A DNA stretch of 33,141 bases, from contig NWUY0304295121.1 in assembly GCA_004151065.3 (NCBI GenBank), positions 1 through 33,141 on the forward strand, written 5' to 3'. Source of the DNA: Larix sibirica. Taxonomy: Eukaryota; Streptophyta; Pinopsida; Pinales; Pinaceae. Position 1 is the first letter of the stretch. The number at the start of each line of letters is the position of its first letter. Shown one piece after another: positions 32,290 to 33,141 of the stretch. A program made the position numbers and the translations under genes. The notes under the pieces were generated by a model. The model had not been told where the DNA came from. It saw nothing but the letters and a program-made list of their open reading frames with translations, and did not search any database.

Positions 32290-33020
32290 TTGGTGGAGAA
32301 TGCTGGTTATGAGGCTGGAACTGAGGCTGGGAATTATGCTCCTGAAACTGCTAGTTGTAACGATGCCGGAACTTATGCTGGTTCAACTTATGCTTATTAG
32401 AATACTGCTAATAATTATGATGCCGGGAATGAGGCTGATTAAACTGGTGATGCTGGGAATCATTATGATGCCGGAACTGCTGATTTCAATAATTGAATTT
32501 CAACTTATTTGGAATAAGGCTGGTGCTGCTGCTTCAACTTATGCTGCTAGAAATTTCTTTGTACTGCTGGTTATAGTGCTTATGCTTGGAATTATGCTTT
32601 AAATGATGCTTTAATTATCGTTCAACTGCTTATAATGAAATTGCTGGTCGTAATGCTCCTTAAACCGCTTATTCAATTGATGTCGGTTCAACTGTTGATG
32701 CTGGGAATAACGCTGCTAATGCTGGAACCGCTGGTTGTAGTAGTGCTGCCAGTCATGAGGCTGGTTAGAACCCTTTTGCTGGGCGTGACCCTGGGAATAA
32801 TGCTCCTTAAACTGGTTCAACTACTCATGAGGATGCTTATGGAACTGCTCTTTCTATTGTTGAGGGGAATGCTGTTAATTCTAATAATAATGCCGCTTCA
32901 ACTGCTGCTTTTGCTGGGAATCATGACGCTTATGGGATTGCTCCTTCAGCTGCTCTTGGGAATGCTGAGAATTATGTTGGTTCAGCAGCAAATGGTGACT
33001 TCGGCGGATACCTACCTAAT
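32290..33020 (+). repeat. GCN-rich period-3 tract 3 (GCT-GG(A/G/T)-A(A/C)T type)
   Basis: Strong triplet periodicity: gct ggt tat gag gct gga act gag gct ggg aat tat gct. In this frame it reads AGYEAGTEAGNYAPETAS, then TAG, TAA and TGA interrupt and small indels change the phase. Later segments read NAANAGTAG and NNNAASTAAFAGNHDAYG. In the shifted phase it produces an ATG-started 145-codon frame (32165-32602), hydrophobic because the repeat then reads CTG, ATG and TTA. It is most likely an expanded and drifted 6- or 9-bp simple repeat. Confidence 0.72.
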
Positions 33021-33141
33021 GGAGAGCCACCTAATGGATGGGGAACGACCACATGAGGGGAACGAACTACTACTGTATGGGGTACAACCACCGTATGGAA
33101 CACAACACACAACACATGGGGAACGAACCAAATATTATGGG
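33021..33141 (+). repeat. Degenerate 'atggggaacgaacca' patch at the window edge
   Basis: Words are ggatggggaacgaccacatg, aggggaacgaactac, tatggggtacaaccacc, tatggaacacaac and atggggaacgaacc. An imperfect array of units of about 13-18 bp that probably continues past the window end. Confidence 0.65.

Overview
The window looks like a long gene-free spacer from the mitochondrial genome of a seed plant, most plausibly a gymnosperm or conifer with a very large mitogenome. This is inferred from four things. Base composition is balanced and CpG-tolerant. No conserved gene is visible over 33 kb: there is no rRNA, no credible tRNA, and no exon of the nad, cox, atp, rps or rpl genes that I recognise. 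Short, decayed direct and tandem repeats are very dense, and many families recur kilobases apart in both orientations. There is also a relic of a nuclear-type LTR retrotransposon. The assignment is moderate (about 0.6), and I did not compute GC content.

Layout: 0.45-0.61 kb holds a first patch of a degenerate GGCTACTC family. 1.4-3.5 kb holds a GCTTGCTTGACC repeat, a CTAAT-rich array, a long repeat copy (2709), a GGCTATGAC patch (3120-3330) and a 40-bp direct repeat (3341/3475). 3.5-11 kb is nearly featureless spacer with weak low-complexity patches and one copy of a 36-bp hairpin repeat (7505). 11.1-12.7 kb holds a hairpin, the second 36-bp repeat copy, a TCTGTTGGAAAC patch family and a 27-bp tandem. 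13.1-14.8 kb is a hub of five different small repeats. 15.2-15.85 kb joins a GCN-rich period-3 tract, GGCTACTC repeats (minus) and GGCTATGAC repeats (plus). 17.0 kb has a 60-bp-period tandem. 20.6-21.7 kb has another GGCTACTC patch and a ~30-bp minisatellite. 22.6-24.2 kb is a long degenerate repeat field. 25.6-25.9 kb is a higher-order minisatellite. 28.17-28.43 kb is a Ty3/gypsy-type integrase relic. 29.3-29.8 and 32.3-33.0 kb are two more GCN-rich period-3 tracts.

No operon or pathway can be described, because no functional gene was found. The window's content is repeat birth and decay. The most notable items are the broken integrase, the three stop-riddled period-3 tracts and the dispersed short tandem families.
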